Assembly (NCBI GenBank): GCA_964503475.1
Contig: CAZCZU010000065.1
Location: forward strand, 1 to 8,290
DNA from: CAZCZU01 sp964503475
GTDB taxonomy: Bacteria; Pseudomonadota; Zetaproteobacteria; Mariprofundales; Mariprofundaceae
DNA length: 8,290 nucleotides
Direction of reading: 5' to 3'
How positions within the stretch are numbered: the stretch's first letter is position 1; each line of letters begins with the position of its first letter. Below are positions 6,174-8,290 of the stretch, piece by piece. Below the pieces are notes generated by a model. The model did not search any database, had not been told where the DNA came from, and saw only the letters and a program-made list of their open reading frames with translations. A program made the translations under genes and the position numbers.

Positions 6174-7850
6174 GTGGCCGATTATCAGTACATCTACACC
6201 ATGCAGGGCGTGGGCAAGGTCGTTGCCGGCAAGAAGGAGATTCTGAAAAACATCTACCTCTCCTTCCTGCCCGGCGCCAAGATCGGTGTGCTGGGCCTCA
6301 ATGGTGCCGGTAAATCGACCCTGCTCAGGATCATGGCCGGTGTGGACACCGAGATCATCGGCGAGGCGCGTCCGGCGCCGGGCATCAATGTCGGCTACCT
6401 GCCGCAGGAGCCGCAGCTCGATCCGGCCAAGGATGTGCGCGGCAATGTCGAGGAGGGCGTGGCCGAGACCAAGGCGCTGCTCGATGAATTTAACGCGATC
6501 TCGGCCAAATTCGCCGAGCCGATGAGCGACGATGAGATGAACAAGCTGATCGAGGAGCAGGGCAAGCTGCAGGACAGGATCGATGCCGCCGATGCCTGGG
6601 ATCTCGATCGCAAGCTGGAGATTGCCGCCGATGCCCTGCGCCTGCCGGAGTGGGATGCCGATGTGACCAAGCTCTCCGGCGGTGAGCGCCGTCGTGTGGC
6701 GCTGTGTCGCCTGCTGCTCTCCAATCCGGACATGCTGCTGCTCGATGAGCCGACCAACCATCTCGATGCCGAGTCGGTCGCCTGGCTGGAGCGCTTCCTG
6801 CACGACTACAAGGGCACCGTCGTGGCCGTGACCCATGATCGCTACTTCCTCGATAACGTGGCCGGCTGGATTCTGGAGCTGGACCGTGGCCAGGGTATCC
6901 CGTTCGAGGGCAACTACTCCTCGTGGCTGGAGCAGAAGGAGAAGCGCCTGGCTGTTGAAGAGAAGCAGGAGACGGCACGCCAGAAGGCGATCAAGGATGA
7001 GCTGGAGTGGGTGCGTGCCGGTACCAAGGGGCGCCATGCCAAATCCAAGGCACGCCTGAAGGCATTCGATGAGCTGGCCAGCAAAGAGATGCAGCAGCGC
7101 AATGCCACCAAGCAGATCTTCATCCCGGCCGGCGAGCGTCTGGGCGATATCGTGGTCAAGGCCGAGAACGTAACCAAGGCTTTCGATGGCCGCGTGCTGA
7201 TCGAAAATCTCGATTTCAATCTGCCGCGTGGCGGTATCGTCGGCATCATCGGTGCCAACGGTGCCGGTAAGACCACCCTGTTCCGCATGCTCACCGGCCA
7301 GGATAAGCCCGATTCCGGCACCCTGACCATCGGCGAGACGGTACAGTTCTCCTATGTCGATCAGTCGCGCGATGCCCTGGATGGCGACAAGACCGTCTGG
7401 GAGGAGATTTCCGGCGGGGCGGACTCCATCTATCTGGGCAAGGCCGAGGTGCCGAGCCGCGCTTACTGCGGCCGTTTCAACTTCAAGGGCGGTGATCAGC
7501 AGAAGAAGATCAAGGCACTCTCCGGCGGTGAGCGCAACCGTGTCCATCTGGCCAAGATGCTGATGAGCGGCGGCAATGTGCTGCTGCTCGATGAGCCGAC
7601 CAACGATCTCGATGTCGAGACGCTGCGCGCGCTGGAAGAGGCACTGCTCGATTTTGCCGGCTGTGCCGTGATCATCTCGCATGATCGCTGGTTCCTTGAT
7701 CGAATCGCCACCCATATCCTGGCCTACGAGGGCGAGGGCCATGTCGAGTGGTTCGAGGGCAACTTCGAGGAGTACGAGAAGGACAAGAAGAAGCGCCTGG
7801 GCGAGGATGCCGTGCAGCCGCACCGCATGAAGTTCAAGCGCCTGGCCTGA
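6174..7850 (+). CDS. ettA: Energy-dependent translational throttle protein EttA (ABC-F ATPase)
   Basis: This 558-residue cytoplasmic ABC-F protein binds the ribosomal E site and, by its ATP/ADP state, gates the first steps of elongation. Domain 1 has Walker A GLNGAGKST (41-49), signature LSGGE (167-171) and Walker B LLLDEP with catalytic Glu192. The arm insertion lies around 95-140. The charged linker (PtIM), with coiled-coil character, spans about 242-322. Domain 2 has Walker A GANGAGKTT (360-368), LSGGE (449-453) and LLLDEP with Glu474. It matches E. coli EttA (555 residues) nearly end to end, including QGTKGR-like RAGTKGR and the basic tail MKFKRLA. The start is GTG 6174, because AGGAGG lies 7 nt upstream and the protein then begins like E. 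coli EttA; an upstream ATG at 6069 would add 35 unrelated residues. Confidence 0.97.
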   Translation: MADYQYIYTMQGVGKVVAGKKEILKNIYLSFLPGAKIGVLGLNGAGKSTLLRIMAGVDTEIIGEARPAPGINVGYLPQEPQLDPAKDVRGNVEEGVAETKALLDEFNAISAKFAEPMSDDEMNKLIEEQGKLQDRIDAADAWDLDRKLEIAADALRLPEWDADVTKLSGGERRRVALCRLLLSNPDMLLLDEPTNHLDAESVAWLERFLHDYKGTVVAVTHDRYFLDNVAGWILELDRGQGIPFEGNYSSWLEQKEKRLAVEEKQETARQKAIKDELEWVRAGTKGRHAKSKARLKAFDELASKEMQQRNATKQIFIPAGERLGDIVVKAENVTKAFDGRVLIENLDFNLPRGGIVGIIGANGAGKTTLFRMLTGQDKPDSGTLTIGETVQFSYVDQSRDALDGDKTVWEEISGGADSIYLGKAEVPSRAYCGRFNFKGGDQQKKIKALSGGERNRVHLAKMLMSGGNVLLLDEPTNDLDVETLRALEEALLDFAGCAVIISHDRWFLDRIATHILAYEGEGHVEWFEGNFEEYEKDKKKRLGEDAVQPHRMKFKRLA

Positions 7851-7873
7851 GTTTCAATATCCGTGCAATCAGC

Positions 7874-7904
7874 AAGGGCGGCCAACTGGCCGCCCTTTTT
7901 GTTT
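7874..7904 (+). terminator. Rho-independent terminator of ettA
   Basis: A perfect AAGGGCGGCC/GGCCGCCCTT stem (7874-7883 with 7888-7897) with an AACT tetraloop is followed by a T-rich run ending GTTTC. It begins 23 bp after the ettA stop codon and ends only 3 bp before the attC core, so it insulates ettA from the cassette region. On the other strand it has a run of As upstream and lacks a U tract. Confidence 0.94.
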
Positions 7905-7907
7905 CGT

Positions 7908-7969
7908 GTCTAACGTCGGAATTCAGTGGCGCGCGCCTTTTGCGCGTCCACTGGAATGATTTGTTATTT
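7908..7969 (-). other. Integron attC recombination site (cassette-associated), minus-strand orientation
   Basis: Read on the minus strand, this 62-bp element begins with AAATAAC (R'' core, weak match to RYYYAAC) and ends with GTTAGAC (R' core, perfect GTTRRRY). Between them are complementary arms: ATTC-C-AGTGG-A-CGCGC on one side and GCGCG-CCACT-GAAT on the other, around an AAAAGGC loop. The only unpaired arm bases are one C and one A on the R'' side. These are G and T on the recombining bottom strand, the same bases and order as the extrahelical bases known in attC sites. The stop codon of the adjacent minus-strand gene lies 5 bp from the R'' core, as expected for a gene cassette. The expected crossover is between the G and TT of GTTAGAC (7914/7913). 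No integrase or second attC is visible. Confidence 0.85.
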
Positions 7970-7974
7970 TTCTT

Positions 7975-8290
7975 TTATTCTGAGTAGTTACTTTTGATGT
8001 CAGCTATTGACAGTAATTCTTTCTTTATGGTTTTGACTGCAATATTCTTATGCTCGTTCCATAATATTTCACTTAAATCTTCAAACTCTTCATATATAGG
8101 TACCAGATCTATAACACCTTCAAAGACCCAGCGACCTTTTTTACCATTTAACTTAGTCAGTTCCTTTTCTTTTATGGTTTTGTAATGATAATGGATTTTT
8201 TCATATGCTTTAAGAACATCATCGGCTTTTAGAATGTGGGTTGAGTCCCTATACTGCTGTAAATTCATATGAGGTGGATGGCCACCTGCT
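7975..8290 (-). CDS. Hypothetical A+T-rich cassette protein, possibly incomplete at its 5' end
   Basis: This minus-strand frame ends with TAA at 7977-7975, 5 bp from the attC site, and stays open to the right edge of the window. An internal ATG at 8268 would give 97 residues. It has no good ribosome binding site (AGGTGG lies about 13 nt upstream), so the true start may be outside the window, adding at least AGGHPPH before the Met. The visible protein is charged, rich in Lys and Glu, with no signal peptide or membrane segment. It has predicted helical stretches and one central hydrophobic run around RWVFEGVIDLVPIYEEF. I do not recognise the family. G+C is roughly 30-35%, against about 60% elsewhere, and codon use is A/T-ending, both signs of horizontal origin. 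Small orphan proteins of this kind are typical integron cassette cargo. Confidence 0.6.
   Translation of the reverse strand, partial: AGGHPPHMNLQQYRDSTHILKADDVLKAYEKIHYHYKTIKEKELTKLNGKKGRWVFEGVIDLVPIYEEFEDLSEILWNEHKNIAVKTIKKELLSIADIKSNYSE

Noticed and set aside
6150..7823. A 557-codon minus-strand open frame opposite ettA
   Set aside because: EttA on the plus strand is unmistakable; the antisense frame is low-complexity in Leu, Gly and Gln and has no start signal.

Overview
The window is about 60% G+C over most of its length, as judged by eye. It looks like the chromosome of a Gram-negative bacterium, most likely a member of the Pseudomonadota. The clues are a lipobox-bearing M48 metallopeptidase, an EttA very close to the E. 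coli protein, a YciK-like dehydrogenase and an integron-type attC site. The class 1B dihydroorotate dehydrogenase argues against an ordinary enteric or pseudomonad, which use the class 2 enzyme. I cannot fix the genus.

Layout, left to right. Positions 1-139 (minus) hold the first 46 codons of a COG4705-type integral membrane protein. Positions 140-812 are non-coding. They contain a perfect 14-bp palindrome in the promoter area of that gene, then two near-identical 207-bp tandem repeats and a third copy with an internal deletion. The repeats are dense in short hairpins. Positions 813-4409 hold four minus-strand genes in a probable operon, in transcription order: class 1B dihydroorotate dehydrogenase, a stand-alone CheY-like receiver, an exported staphylococcal-nuclease-type nuclease, and an M48 lipoprotein protease. 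The last three overlap one another. A divergent intergenic region leads to a plus-strand exported SYLF-domain protein (4540-5226). Its strong terminator (5231-5262) separates it from a convergent minus-strand SDR oxidoreductase (5270-6010). The SDR gene is divergent from ettA (6174-7850, plus, GTG start), the ABC-F translation factor, which ends in a strong terminator (7874-7904).

Right after that terminator the character of the DNA changes. Positions 7908-7969 form what I read as an integron attC recombination site in minus-strand orientation. It has a perfect GTTRRRY core, a long imperfect stem, and two unpaired bases at the places where attC sites carry their extrahelical G and T. An A+T-rich (roughly 30-35% G+C) minus-strand gene of unknown function ends 5 bp from this site and runs toward or past the right edge. 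This is the arrangement of a mobile gene cassette. The window therefore seems to catch the distal end of a cassette array, or a solitary cassette, abutting the conserved ettA locus; no integrase is visible here.

Functionally, the conserved genes are housekeeping or envelope-related: pyrimidine synthesis, envelope proteolysis, ribosome throttling and lipid-binding periplasmic protein. The accessory signals are the hairpin repeat cluster at the left and the cassette boundary at the right.
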